This document shows positions 20,201 through 29,760 of a stretch of 56,309 nt of DNA, piece after piece. The stretch comes from Crocinitomicaceae bacterium. Its GTDB lineage: Bacteria > Bacteroidota > Bacteroidia > Flavobacteriales_D > Crocinitomicaceae. The notes below the pieces were generated by a model. It saw only the letters and a list, made by a program, of their open reading frames with translations, was not told the origin of the DNA and ran no database searches. The translations under genes and the position numbers were made by a program. The stretch spans positions 1 through 56,309 of the forward strand of contig QKAV01000051.1 in assembly GCA_003247185.1 (NCBI GenBank). The letters run 5' to 3'. Positions within the stretch are counted from its first letter, which is position 1; each line of letters begins with the position of its first letter.

Positions 20201-23200
20201 ATTTAATGAGGATGCCGAAGATGCAGATCCGAATTCTGCAATGACCGGAGGGGATTTGTATTTCAACCTTGGAAACATTTCCGAAGATATATTGCCAGAT
20301 TCAAGAAAATCATTTGAAAACGGATTGCCTCCTACAGGTGTATCAACTACAGATAATCTGGATACAACATTGTGGAGTAGAGTTTCTACCCAACAAGTTG
20401 TGGTAAATGCCTTTGATAATGATCCCAATGCACGTCTGAATCAGGATATTGGTATTGATGGGTGGAACAGTGCCGATGAGAAAGTACAGTTTGCGAACTT
20501 TGCCAATTGGGTGCAAAATAATCCGGTTTTTTCTGCTGAAACTAAAGCTGCACTGCTCGCCGACCCGTCAAGTGATGACTATAACTTCTATCGTGACGAC
20601 GATTACGACGCTCAGAAATTAAATATTCTGGAACGTTATAAGCGATATAATGGTATGGAGGGGAACTCCCACACAACCGAATATTCGCAAACGCTGAACG
20701 CTGATGGTTATCCTACGCAGGCTACGAACAACCCGGACAGAGAGGACATCAACCAGGATAACAACTTGTCGGAGTCAGAAAGCTACTTCCAGTATCGTGT
20801 AAGTATGCGCCCGCAGGATATGGTCGTTGGTAAGAATTTTATTACCAACATGCAGACTTATCAGAACGGTACAAAGACGGAGAAATGGTACCAATTTAAA
20901 GTACCTGTAAGGGAATTTGAGAAAAAGGTAAATGGAATTTCTGATTTCAGATCGATTCGTTTCATGCGAATGTTCCTGAAAGACTTTGATGAAGAAGTAG
21001 TATTACGTTTTGCACGTCTGGAATTTATCCGCGGAGAGTGGAGAAGGTATTTCAATGATTTGACGCAGCCGGGGGAAAGTGTTTATGTTGACCCGAATCT
21101 GACGACATTCAACATCGGAGCGCTTAACGTTCAGGAAAACGATCAAAGAAGTCCGATAAAATATGAAATTCCTCCTGGAATTCTTCGTGAGGTAGACCCT
21201 TCACAAACTTTCCAACGCCAGTTGAATGAACAATCATTAACGTTGGAGGTATGTAATCTGGCTGATGGAGATGCCCGTGCGGCTTATCGAAATGTAGAGT
21301 TCGATGTGCGTACATACAAGAAACTGAAAATGTTCGTCCACGTTGAAGAGAAGGATAAAGTAAATTATTCTCTGGACAATGATGACCTGACATTATTTGT
21401 ACGTCTGGGAACCGATTTCACCGACAACTATTATGAATACGAGTTGCCGATGACAGTTACTCCATGGGGTGCGACGGTTGATACGGATATCTGGCCGGAA
21501 GCCAATAATATGGAGATCATATTTGATGATCTGATTACATTAAAAAAGGAGCGTAATGCTAAGATTGAATCCGGAGCAAGTGGTGTTTCTTACATTATTG
21601 AATACTCGAAAGTTGATCCGGCTAATCCGAATCGAATCATTAGGGTGAAAGGTTCGCCGAATATCCAGGGATTAAAGACAATCATGGTTGGAGTACGAAA
21701 TCCGCATAAGAATTCACATGTACTTGACTCATGGTCGGATGACGGAGAAGCAAAATGCGCGATCGTTTGGATCAATGAGTTGCGTCTGACAGATTTCGTA
21801 AATGATGGAGGCTCCGCTGCGATTGCACAAATGCAGGTACAGGCGGCAGATTTCGCTACGGTGAACATGAGTGGAAATTACTCCGGAATTAACTGGGGTG
21901 CCGTTGATAGTAGAGTACAGGAAAGACAACGGAACACGAAAATGGGATTTGATATGAACGCGAATGTTCAGTTAGGTCAGTTCTTTGGAAAGAAAGCCCG
22001 TTTCAATTTACCGTTCTTCTATGCTTATTCATTAGGAGTAGTTAACCCGGAATATGATCCGTTCAATCCGGATGTAAAACTGGCCGGCTATGACAGGGAT
22101 ACCCGAAAGGAAAGACAAAGGTTAGGTCAGGATTACAATGAAAGGCGATCGTACAACTTTACGGGAGTTCGAAAGGAACTGAAGGCAGGAGCTAAACCGG
22201 CATTCTGGCGCGTTTCCAACTGGACAGCTAATTATTCGTTCTCTGAGAATTTGCTTCGCGACTTTAATACAAACTATGACAGAACGAAAACATGGAGCGG
22301 TGGTTTAAGCTATAATTATTCGTTCAATGTAAAACCAATTACACCATTTGCGAAGATTAAGTTTGTTCAAAAGTCAAAATGGTTGACTTTTGTGAAGGAT
22401 TTCAACTTCTATCTGGCACCTAAGAACATCGGTTTCACAAATGACCTGTTAAGAACCTATAACGAGCGACAAATCCGAAATAACCTGGTGCCTGATTATC
22501 AGTTTGATCCGGTTTATGTGAAACGCTTTACATGGAACAGGACGTTTACGCTTGGATACGATATCACGAAGAAACTGAAGTTTAACTTCAATGCTTCTAA
22601 TCAATCCATCTTCCAGGAAGCCGATGGTAGAGTGGACAGAAAGATCGATCCTGTTGGTTATCGCCAGTTTGAGGATTCTGTTTTCACACAATTGAAAACC
22701 TTAGGTAGAGGCTTGGATTATAACCACTCATTTACTTTAAACTGGACGTTACCGCTGGATAAATTACCTGTAACGGATTGGATTAATGCCAACGTTAAAT
22801 ACACGGGTAGCTACAATTGGCAACGAGCTCCACTCGGTCAGAGTGAATTCGGGAATGTTATTCAAAACAGTCGAAATATCAACATGACTGCGCAGGCGAA
22901 TTTCACCAACTTGTACAACAAAGTACCATATTTCAAGCGCGTAAATAATAACGGAAGAACAGGTAATGCAAGGTCAAATGTAAGAGGGCAGCTTGTTTCC
23001 GGAGGAGTTTCGGATGGAGATAAGGACACGAAAAAGGGTGAGCCGGAAGTAAGTCCGGAGGATGAAAAACCGGAGTCGGAAATGACGAAGAAGGAACTCC
23101 GCAAGAAGAAGCGTAAGGAAAGAAAGGAGGAACGTAAGAAGAAGCGGGAAGAAGCCAGAAAGAAACGAAACGGAGAAGTACATCCTGTAGGTGGATTCCT

Positions 23201-24581
23201 TGCGAGATTAGTGATGAGTGTCCGAAATGTTTCCGGAACTTATGGAATCACAGACGGAACGCTATTACCGGGATACAATCAGGAGACATCTCTACTGGGA
23301 TTAAATCGATCATTCGATTCAGGTCTTTCCGGTTTTGTATTCGGACAGCAACCGTACTCTGTTTTTGGTAGACAAAACGGATATGATATTGCTTCTGTAG
23401 CTACTTCCAATAACTGGTTGGTGCAGAACGAAAATCTGAATAAGCAGTATACTCAGAATCACTCTGAAAATCTGAATATCAGAGCAACATTGGAACCGTT
23501 TAAGGATTTCTCGATTGAGATGACCTTCACAAGAACCTACTCAAACAACCGTAGTTCATTCTACAGATGGAATGAAAGCACACAAACGTTTGAAGATCAA
23601 AGTAGAGTGGATATGTCAACGTTAACGTATTCCAACGTTTCATTGAGTTCTGCCTTTGCACTGATTGGTAAAGAGTATGAATCATCTGTTTTTGATCAAC
23701 TTTTAGCGAATCGTAAAGAAGTGTCTTCATTGCTGGGTGCTACTAATTCGAATTCATCCGCATTGACTTCAGGGTATTACAACGGTTACTCAGGTTCACA
23801 ACAGGAGGTAGTGATCGGGTCATTCCTGACTTCATATACAAACAGAGGTGTTAATGAGAAAAACATCAACCCTGTTAAGAATGTACCACTACCGAACTGG
23901 TCTGTGAATTACAACGGGTTAAAGAATTTTGAGTTCATGAAAAAGCACGTAAGAAACTTCGTTCTTCGCCATGCATATAGTTCAACTGTCTCGGTTTCCG
24001 GAATGCAAACAAATTTGAACGCTGAGTTTGATGCGAATGGTCAGGCTACCGCGAGAGATCTCAATAACAACTTTATCGCTTCCATGAACGTTCAAAACGT
24101 TGCCGTAACTGAGCGATTCTCACCTCTGATTGGTCTGGATGCAACATGGAATATCAAGGGACAGGGATTAATCACGAAGTTTGAGTACAAAAAAGATCGT
24201 TCAGCTACACTTTCATTGAACAACAATCAGGTTACCGAAGTTTTGGGTAATGAGTGGGTAATCGGTACGGGATATAAATTCGGTAAAGTGAAATTGCCGA
24301 TTAAGAATGTTAAGGAAAATGATTTGAACGTACGTGTTGATGTGTCGTTCAGAGATAACCTGACTGTGATTCGTAAGATTGTTGAGAACACCAATCAAGC
24401 TACTGCAGGACAGCGCGTAGTTTCTATTAAGTGTTCTATTCAATATGATCTGACGAATAACCTGACGATCCAGTATTACTACGATCAAACATTGAATACA
24501 CCAAAAATTGCAACCTCTTATCCGACAGGTAACTTATCTACGGGGCTTAGACTCCGATTCAATCTGGCGGGAGTTCAATAA
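17277..24581 (+). CDS. sprA: SprA, T9SS outer-membrane translocon (Sov homologue)
   Basis: About 2430-aa ORF with SprA hallmarks: DPSSMQQTIVYDPATGTYVFKETLGNGLNYRNPSMMTFEEYLEYE, SYIDDFEGAQSSIDLRSVSAWRLASIP. Start set at MKTTALFM; ORF track begins at TTG 17253. Confidence 0.95.
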   Translation: MKTTALFMLTTLFSWAQDDSTLLYPINQTYDPTQTSEQSFDLGDPSSMQQTIVYDPATGTYVFKETLGNGLNYRNPSMMTFEEYLEYERQKSLRENWKEKIDEQTAENHPFELPIKVGSKVFENFFGSDQIVIRPQGSVELSFGINSSRYDNPILPVKQRKITRFDFQQQIQLNLVGQIGTKLKIGTSYNTQAAFDFDNISKLEYAGDEDQIIQKIALGNVSLQLPTSLIPGSQTLFGASTQLKFGRTTVDLIAASSKGKRQEINITGKAQVRDFKLGADDYEAYRHYFVNLYFHDHYDEAMSTLPIPNTTINITRIEVWLTNKTNNTENTRNIVAFSDLGEAKSENWDGNPGSTASSEIPDNSANNLYQWASNQPLVRSFNNAVAALSSQVTSPGPFDQAVHYEKVENARKLTEQEFTYNAQLGYISLNQPLNNDEVLAVAYEYTYRGETYQVGEFSTDGVSGSEALVLKLLKPTIMNPRKRIWDLMMKNVYSIGAYQVDQQGFKLNVLYNNPETSVLVPFFPMTGVDDKQLVTLLDMDKINITNQPFSDGVFDFVPIDFNGNKAQNAGTINVKNGRVYFSTIEPFGQTLAGKLTTAGISDLIINNVAYTELYDSTKTAAQQIPSKNRFTLVGQYQSSISSDIPLNALNVPEGAVTVTAGGIKLTEGVDYTVDYNLGRVKILNTGILESNTPIKIAIESNSVFGFQAKSLFGARVAHRFSDKLNVGMTWLRMMERPVTQKVDIGSEPYKNNIVGLDLQYRTDVPFLTKLVDLLPVISTKEKSTFSFNGEFAHLMPGVPKAINKDGTSYIDDFEGAQSSIDLRSVSAWRLASIPQGQPDLFPEATKKDLSAGYKRAKTSWYTIDPLFYQNNNTTPQHIKDDPTMLSDSRMRLVNQTDIFPNLQQQYGSIPNIPILDLAYYPKERGMYNYDTTATVNADGTFVDPENRWGGVMRALTTTNFEQTNIEYIQFWVLDPFNEDAEDADPNSAMTGGDLYFNLGNISEDILPDSRKSFENGLPPTGVSTTDNLDTTLWSRVSTQQVVVNAFDNDPNARLNQDIGIDGWNSADEKVQFANFANWVQNNPVFSAETKAALLADPSSDDYNFYRDDDYDAQKLNILERYKRYNGMEGNSHTTEYSQTLNADGYPTQATNNPDREDINQDNNLSESESYFQYRVSMRPQDMVVGKNFITNMQTYQNGTKTEKWYQFKVPVREFEKKVNGISDFRSIRFMRMFLKDFDEEVVLRFARLEFIRGEWRRYFNDLTQPGESVYVDPNLTTFNIGALNVQENDQRSPIKYEIPPGILREVDPSQTFQRQLNEQSLTLEVCNLADGDARAAYRNVEFDVRTYKKLKMFVHVEEKDKVNYSLDNDDLTLFVRLGTDFTDNYYEYELPMTVTPWGATVDTDIWPEANNMEIIFDDLITLKKERNAKIESGASGVSYIIEYSKVDPANPNRIIRVKGSPNIQGLKTIMVGVRNPHKNSHVLDSWSDDGEAKCAIVWINELRLTDFVNDGGSAAIAQMQVQAADFATVNMSGNYSGINWGAVDSRVQERQRNTKMGFDMNANVQLGQFFGKKARFNLPFFYAYSLGVVNPEYDPFNPDVKLAGYDRDTRKERQRLGQDYNERRSYNFTGVRKELKAGAKPAFWRVSNWTANYSFSENLLRDFNTNYDRTKTWSGGLSYNYSFNVKPITPFAKIKFVQKSKWLTFVKDFNFYLAPKNIGFTNDLLRTYNERQIRNNLVPDYQFDPVYVKRFTWNRTFTLGYDITKKLKFNFNASNQSIFQEADGRVDRKIDPVGYRQFEDSVFTQLKTLGRGLDYNHSFTLNWTLPLDKLPVTDWINANVKYTGSYNWQRAPLGQSEFGNVIQNSRNINMTAQANFTNLYNKVPYFKRVNNNGRTGNARSNVRGQLVSGGVSDGDKDTKKGEPEVSPEDEKPESEMTKKELRKKKRKERKEERKKKREEARKKRNGEVHPVGGFLARLVMSVRNVSGTYGITDGTLLPGYNQETSLLGLNRSFDSGLSGFVFGQQPYSVFGRQNGYDIASVATSNNWLVQNENLNKQYTQNHSENLNIRATLEPFKDFSIEMTFTRTYSNNRSSFYRWNESTQTFEDQSRVDMSTLTYSNVSLSSAFALIGKEYESSVFDQLLANRKEVSSLLGATNSNSSALTSGYYNGYSGSQQEVVIGSFLTSYTNRGVNEKNINPVKNVPLPNWSVNYNGLKNFEFMKKHVRNFVLRHAYSSTVSVSGMQTNLNAEFDANGQATARDLNNNFIASMNVQNVAVTERFSPLIGLDATWNIKGQGLITKFEYKKDRSATLSLNNNQVTEVLGNEWVIGTGYKFGKVKLPIKNVKENDLNVRVDVSFRDNLTVIRKIVENTNQATAGQRVVSIKCSIQYDLTNNLTIQYYYDQTLNTPKIATSYPTGNLSTGLRLRFNLAGVQ

Positions 24582-24582
24582 T

Positions 24583-25026
24583 ATGGAATATCGCAATGCA
24601 CAAAAGGGAGATGAGGAAGGTATTTATGCCCTCGTACGCGAATTGGCAGTTTATGAGAAAGCTCCGGACAGTGTAATCAATACACCTGACGCTCTGAGAA
24701 GAGATATGTTTGAAGATAGGGTCTGCGAAGCCTTTGTTGCTGTTGAGGAGAATGAAATCGTTGGTTTCGCACTATTTTACACGTCCTATTCTACCTGGAG
24801 GGGAAAATGTATCTATCTGGAAGATCTCTACGTTAAACCTGAGTTTCGTGGTCAGAAGATCGGTTATGAGCTTTTTAAGCTAGTGCGTGAGGAGGCCGTA
24901 AAACGAAATTATAAGCGAATGGACTGGCAGGTTCTGGATTGGAATGAGCCAGCCATCAAGTTCTACCGGCAATTGGGGGCAGAACTCGATGGAGAATGGC
25001 TTAATGGGCGTCTTTATTTTGATTAA
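24583..25026 (+). CDS. GNAT family N-acetyltransferase
   Basis: IYLEDLYVKPEFRGQKIGYELFKLVREEAVKRNYKRMDWQVLDWNEPAIKFYRQLGA. ATG at 24583, 1 nt after the sprA stop. Confidence 0.92.
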   Translation: MEYRNAQKGDEEGIYALVRELAVYEKAPDSVINTPDALRRDMFEDRVCEAFVAVEENEIVGFALFYTSYSTWRGKCIYLEDLYVKPEFRGQKIGYELFKLVREEAVKRNYKRMDWQVLDWNEPAIKFYRQLGAELDGEWLNGRLYFD

Positions 25027-26348
25027 AGCAGATCGTTTGCCAGGTTTGCTAATTCCGAGCGTTCCCCTTTTTCTAATTTGATGTGTGCGAAAAGCGGTTG
25101 TCCTTTCAGACGATCAACCAGATAAGCAAGACCGTTACTGTTTTCATCAAGATATGGGGTATCGATCTGATGCACATCACCTGTAAATACAATCTTTGTA
25201 TTTTCACCGGCACGCGTAATGATCGTTTTTATCTCATGTGGCGTTAAGTTTTGAGCCTCGTCAATGATGAACATGATATTGGACAAACTTCTACCTCTGA
25301 TGAAAGCTAATGGGGTAATCAGAATTTTTCCGTTTTCCTCCAGTTCACTGATCGCCTTGTGTTTCTTCTCGTTTTCTCCAAACTGGGATTTGATAAATTT
25401 AAGATTGTCCCACAATGGCTCCATGTAAGGACTGATTTTATCGTTGGCATCTCCCGGAAGAAATCCGATTTCTTTGTTGGATAATGGTACGATTGGTCGG
25501 GCAAGAATAATCTGCTGGTATTTTTTGTTTTGCTCCAGAGAAGCGGCCAAAGCCAGTAATGTTTTCCCTGTACCTGCAACACCTTGCAATGCAACAAGTT
25601 TAACGTTGTCATTCATGAGTGCATTTAAGGCAAAGGCCTGTTCTGCATTTTTAGGTTTAATACCGTAGACAAACTCTTTTTCCACCCGTTCTATTCGGTC
25701 CAAAAAGCTATTGTATACCGCAAGAGAAGATGAATTTCCATTCTTAAGGATATAATATCCATTGGCCGTTTTTTGGTCGCCCAGAATACCATTCTCTTCG
25801 ATGTGTCCTTTCGTAAACAAATGCCTGATTTCATCGGATTCAATTTCTTCAATTACGCGTACACTGCTGGGTTGGATATTATCATTAGAGACGCGTCCCG
25901 TCAGATAATCCTCTGATTTTAGACCCAGGGCTTTCGCTTTAATCCTTAGATTGATGTCTTTGGTAACCAGGATAACTTCCTTTCCGGCATTGAGTTCTTT
26001 CGTGTGAAGTGCAGCATTGATGATCTTATGATCATTCTTGCCCCGGGCATATATGTCTTCGGCGTTAAATGATACGGGAGCTCCCTCCATCACTACCTTG
26101 AATTTACCCAAACCGTCGCCTAACGGAATCCAATCCTGTAAACTGTGACTTCCCGATAATTTATCAATAAACCGGATCACTTCCCTGGCAGAAAAGTTTT
26201 TGGTGTCATTACCAATCTTAAACTTATCCAATTCCTCCAATACGGTAATAGGAACAACAACATCGTTGTTTACAAAATTCGTAATGGACTGGTGGTCATG
26301 TAGCAGGACAGAGGTGTCCAGTACAAAGATCTTCTTCTTTTTAGGCAT
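25023..26348 (-). CDS. PhoH family protein (N-terminal PIN domain plus PhoH ATPase)
   Basis: PIN start KKIFVLDTSVLLHDHQSI; GVAGTGKTLLALAASL; IIDEAQNLTPHEIKTIITRAGENTKIVFTGDVHQID. Confidence 0.94.
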   Translation of the reverse strand: MPKKKKIFVLDTSVLLHDHQSITNFVNNDVVVPITVLEELDKFKIGNDTKNFSAREVIRFIDKLSGSHSLQDWIPLGDGLGKFKVVMEGAPVSFNAEDIYARGKNDHKIINAALHTKELNAGKEVILVTKDINLRIKAKALGLKSEDYLTGRVSNDNIQPSSVRVIEEIESDEIRHLFTKGHIEENGILGDQKTANGYYILKNGNSSSLAVYNSFLDRIERVEKEFVYGIKPKNAEQAFALNALMNDNVKLVALQGVAGTGKTLLALAASLEQNKKYQQIILARPIVPLSNKEIGFLPGDANDKISPYMEPLWDNLKFIKSQFGENEKKHKAISELEENGKILITPLAFIRGRSLSNIMFIIDEAQNLTPHEIKTIITRAGENTKIVFTGDVHQIDTPYLDENSNGLAYLVDRLKGQPLFAHIKLEKGERSELANLANDLL

Positions 26349-26505
26349 AGGTGTTGTTTTGTAGTAAGATACTCGTAATTCTTCGAGAACGAGCAGCAGA
26401 AATCATCATACTTTTCTACATTGATTTGTGAAAAGATGAAAATTCCTTTAAACAGGGCTTTTCAGGCTAAAATTCGGGATATTAATTTTGTATGAACAGC
26501 AGAAT

Positions 26506-27858
26506 TTACTTGCCTGCCTCCGGAATATAGGTGTTTACAAAATGATCAAGAGGGACTCTTATTTTACCATAAACCCCCTTGGTTTTTGTTGAGTCGATCA
26601 CACCTTCAAAACGATAGTAATTGTATCGGACAAATACCTGATTGATACTATCGCGTTCCGTTTTAGGCGTAAAGGTACTTGTGTGCAGCTGAAGATTGTT
26701 AGTACCCTTTTCCAGGTGCAAGGGCGGAGAAAAAATAAAACGGTAGCGATCTCCGTCTTCCGTCAATAGTCCCCTCGTCATTAACTGATCAAGAAAATAG
26801 TCGCGGTAGTTATTGGTACTTAAGTATATACTGTAGCCGGGAACTTTAACCGGTCTGCTTTTTTGGACCTCAGTTACGTTGAAGTTTTCATCCAGTTCAG
26901 ATTCAACGTAATATTCTTTACTGATATGGAAACCTCCCTGACGAACTGCGATATCGCCATCCCATGCTTTGAGAAAGGCATTCACCGGGAAATGTATTTT
27001 TCCTCCTAGTTTCGAAATCAGTTTGAAGAAAGGTTCTTCCGGATTGTTTTTCAATCGCGAAATATCGAGGTGCAGGTTAATCAGGTTATGTGTAAACTCC
27101 TGTGTCTTGTATGATGGCCCGCCACCTTTCTTTAAGCTGAACCAAAGCGTATCTGTTGAATAAACAGCAGTTTCAAAATAGGCACTGGTAGAGTCATTTG
27201 TCATGGAGAGGTTCACGGACTCGATGCCATAATCATTCAGCGCAGGAAACTTCATTTGAAGAATGGTTCCCGAGTTCAGATAGGAGGTGCTGTTTAAGAA
27301 ATCTCTCCATTTGGGAGGTATTTCATTTAATTTGGCTGTGGTAATCTTTTTGAATACATTTTTAGGATTGTTTCCCTGGTAAAGCAGGAACCAGTCTAAG
27401 CCATACGTTGCAAAGAGATTCTTTTTCGGATCATAATAACTTCTTAGTCCTAAAATTGTCGTATCCCGCATAGAGCTGAGTACTCGTATCTTATCTAAGC
27501 CCAAGCGCAATTTACTGCTATCCGCCACGATGCACATGATACCCATGTCCTCCAGTTCCCATTGATTTTGGTTGATGAAGAAAAATGCAGGCTTTTGCAG
27601 ATCCAGTCCGTAGGTTTTACTCTGACTAAGTATAAATTCATTTGTAAGAAACTCCCGCATCGGAGTTTTATAATAATACATCGTTCCCTGCAATGAGCGC
27701 GAAAGATCAAGGATATTTGTTTTTCCAATGATGTCTGCTTCCGGTAAACGGTCGAAAAATCGTGGAGGAGGAGCTTTTTCAGTCCTCCAGGGCTTGAATA
27801 TCAGTAGAAGTGTAAACAGGATCGCAACAATAGCGATCAGCCCGAATTTTTTCGCCAT
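26506..27858 (-). CDS. Uncharacterised single-TM envelope protein
   Basis: 450-aa ORF with N-terminal TM (FGLIAIVAILFTLLLIF); starts at the base immediately after the stop codon of the preceding minus-strand gene. Confidence 0.7.
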   Translation of the reverse strand: MAKKFGLIAIVAILFTLLLIFKPWRTEKAPPPRFFDRLPEADIIGKTNILDLSRSLQGTMYYYKTPMREFLTNEFILSQSKTYGLDLQKPAFFFINQNQWELEDMGIMCIVADSSKLRLGLDKIRVLSSMRDTTILGLRSYYDPKKNLFATYGLDWFLLYQGNNPKNVFKKITTAKLNEIPPKWRDFLNSTSYLNSGTILQMKFPALNDYGIESVNLSMTNDSTSAYFETAVYSTDTLWFSLKKGGGPSYKTQEFTHNLINLHLDISRLKNNPEEPFFKLISKLGGKIHFPVNAFLKAWDGDIAVRQGGFHISKEYYVESELDENFNVTEVQKSRPVKVPGYSIYLSTNNYRDYFLDQLMTRGLLTEDGDRYRFIFSPPLHLEKGTNNLQLHTSTFTPKTERDSINQVFVRYNYYRFEGVIDSTKTKGVYGKIRVPLDHFVNTYIPEAGK

Positions 27859-29721
27859 TTATTTTGAAATAACGTAAATGCTGTTAATCAGGTCCAGAAT
27901 GTATTTTCCGGAATCATTCAGATCTGCATCGTAATTATAATTCAGATTGAAGGTAGTTCCCGAATTTGTGGTTTTTGTAGAGGTAATTTCAACAATTCCG
28001 TTTTTCCCCCTAACAACATCCACCACGTTGTTTTCCCGCTCTGTAAAGATTTCTTTAGGGATTTTCGCGATAGCATCATCCAGATCAATTTTTGCATAAA
28101 ATGCACCGCTCTTTTTCGCTTGTTTCAGTGCATTCTTATCAATTAAAGAAGAACTGTATCCATTGGAATTGTTCTGAGCAAACTCTCCGTCATTTGAAAT
28201 AAGGAAAATACCTTTTCTAGGGATCAGATAAATTGGTGCGGCATCCAAAATTGCATGATCGATAACCCAGTAGTCATTTTCTACGTGCAGATTTGAATTT
28301 AACTTGGAAATGCGTTTCAGTAATCGTTCCACAATATCCGTGCGTTCAGTGGAGAAACCAAGTGTAAAAATCGGCATGTCCTCTTCAGCTTCCACTTCCT
28401 GCTCCGTATACTCAAATGTATCTTCGTCGTAGTCGAAAACAATCTTCTTGGTTTTTACTTTTTTCACGTCAGTATATGTTCCGAACATACTTCCTTTGTA
28501 GGTTCCGAAAATGGTTTCCTCATCCATTAGAATGTCGAATAACTCCAAAACCATCAGGTCTCCGGCTACATTCGGATCATTGGATTTTTCAAGAATAGGT
28601 GTGAGTACTTCATACGTTTTCTTGTATGCCTGAAGCATGTTCACATTATACGTGAAAAAGGCAGAAGCCTCTTTGGGTATGTATTTTATGATGTGAGAAT
28701 CAAATTTGGAACGTGTCAGCTCCTGATAAATACTTCCCAGCTTTTCACTGTATTTCATATCAATGCTGAAGCCTACTTTACCATTCTGAATGCTTAGATC
28801 ACCAAGAATAAGATTGTCTTCATAAAGCTCTTTAACATCATAGAAGAAAGTAGGGTACAAACTTCTGAAGTACCAGAATTCATCGTCAGTTTCAATTCTT
28901 CGGGAGTTATCAGAAAAAAGTATTGCTTCGGAATTATGTTTCAGCTGTTCGGTAAACTCCGGAGAACGCATCATGAGGTTTTTTCCGTCCACTAAAAGGT
29001 CCTTACTGAATTCAAGGATAAATTCTTCCTGAAGAGCAAAGTCAACAGAGTCTCGCAATTCATAATAGGTTTTATTATCAGGGTCAGCTCCTGCAACCGG
29101 CAGGTATTCTTCAACCGGCGAAGCAGTGTTTTCTTCCGTTTCCATATCCGGTTCTATTGATTCGGACGGCACTTCTACTTCTTCAAAAATTCCTTCAAAA
29201 TCTTCATTATACCATGGATAACCATTTCCTCGGGCATACCAGATCGAATCCGTGATCTGATCAACAAGGCGCATGGTAGGTGCTATTCTGAAAAGAATAC
29301 CCGTATTGCCTTTTATGGCGATGCGATTGAAGTATGAAACATACAGTTCTGTACCGGGATAAGGACTTTCAACTGGCAGGAAGTCATCAAAAGTCTCAAA
29401 CAACTGGTCTTTATTGGCAATTCCGAATGTGAAACCATTTACAGTGTATTGCTCTCCTTTACCATTGAACACATTTAACTTCTGATCGAAATCGATCCCT
29501 GATTCCTTTATGGTTTTTCCGGAAGTGGAGCCGTCAAATAGTTCCTGCTGCAACTCTTCCATGAATTCATATTGTACGAGATCATCTAAAGAGATTTGTT
29601 GCAGAATATTGATGTTGTTCAACGAAAATACGGTTACGGCTTGTTGCGGAACCAGTTCTTCAGAACGTTGAGCAAATAGTGAAAATGAGGCAAAAAGGAA
29701 AATTCCTGTAACGTGTTTCAT
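27859..29721 (-). CDS. DUF4836-like exported protein
   Basis: 620-aa ORF with signal peptide; VPQQAVTVFSLNNINILQQ..., ESGIDFDQKLNVF, FDSHIIKYIPKEASAFFTYNVNMLQAYKKTYE, GIFLISNDGEFAQ resemble the DUF4836 pattern. Recognised by eye only. Confidence 0.6.
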   Translation of the reverse strand: MKHVTGIFLFASFSLFAQRSEELVPQQAVTVFSLNNINILQQISLDDLVQYEFMEELQQELFDGSTSGKTIKESGIDFDQKLNVFNGKGEQYTVNGFTFGIANKDQLFETFDDFLPVESPYPGTELYVSYFNRIAIKGNTGILFRIAPTMRLVDQITDSIWYARGNGYPWYNEDFEGIFEEVEVPSESIEPDMETEENTASPVEEYLPVAGADPDNKTYYELRDSVDFALQEEFILEFSKDLLVDGKNLMMRSPEFTEQLKHNSEAILFSDNSRRIETDDEFWYFRSLYPTFFYDVKELYEDNLILGDLSIQNGKVGFSIDMKYSEKLGSIYQELTRSKFDSHIIKYIPKEASAFFTYNVNMLQAYKKTYEVLTPILEKSNDPNVAGDLMVLELFDILMDEETIFGTYKGSMFGTYTDVKKVKTKKIVFDYDEDTFEYTEQEVEAEEDMPIFTLGFSTERTDIVERLLKRISKLNSNLHVENDYWVIDHAILDAAPIYLIPRKGIFLISNDGEFAQNNSNGYSSSLIDKNALKQAKKSGAFYAKIDLDDAIAKIPKEIFTERENNVVDVVRGKNGIVEITSTKTTNSGTTFNLNYNYDADLNDSGKYILDLINSIYVISK

Positions 29722-29760
29722 ATAAATGAATATAGGATCAAAGGTACAAAAATCTGCTGC

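Noticed and set aside
24508-24582. Upstream start for the GNAT ORF
   Set aside because: Would overlap sprA by 74 bp; ATG 24583 fits the family N-terminus (MEYRNAQKGDEEGI).
26365-26395. CTCGT...ACGAG inverted repeat upstream of phoH
   Set aside because: Short, imperfectly placed and without a matching promoter box; likely chance.
26483-26490. TAATTTTG on the plus strand as an antisense promoter
   Set aside because: A single 8-mer in an AT-rich intergenic region followed only by a 12-codon ORF; no further support.
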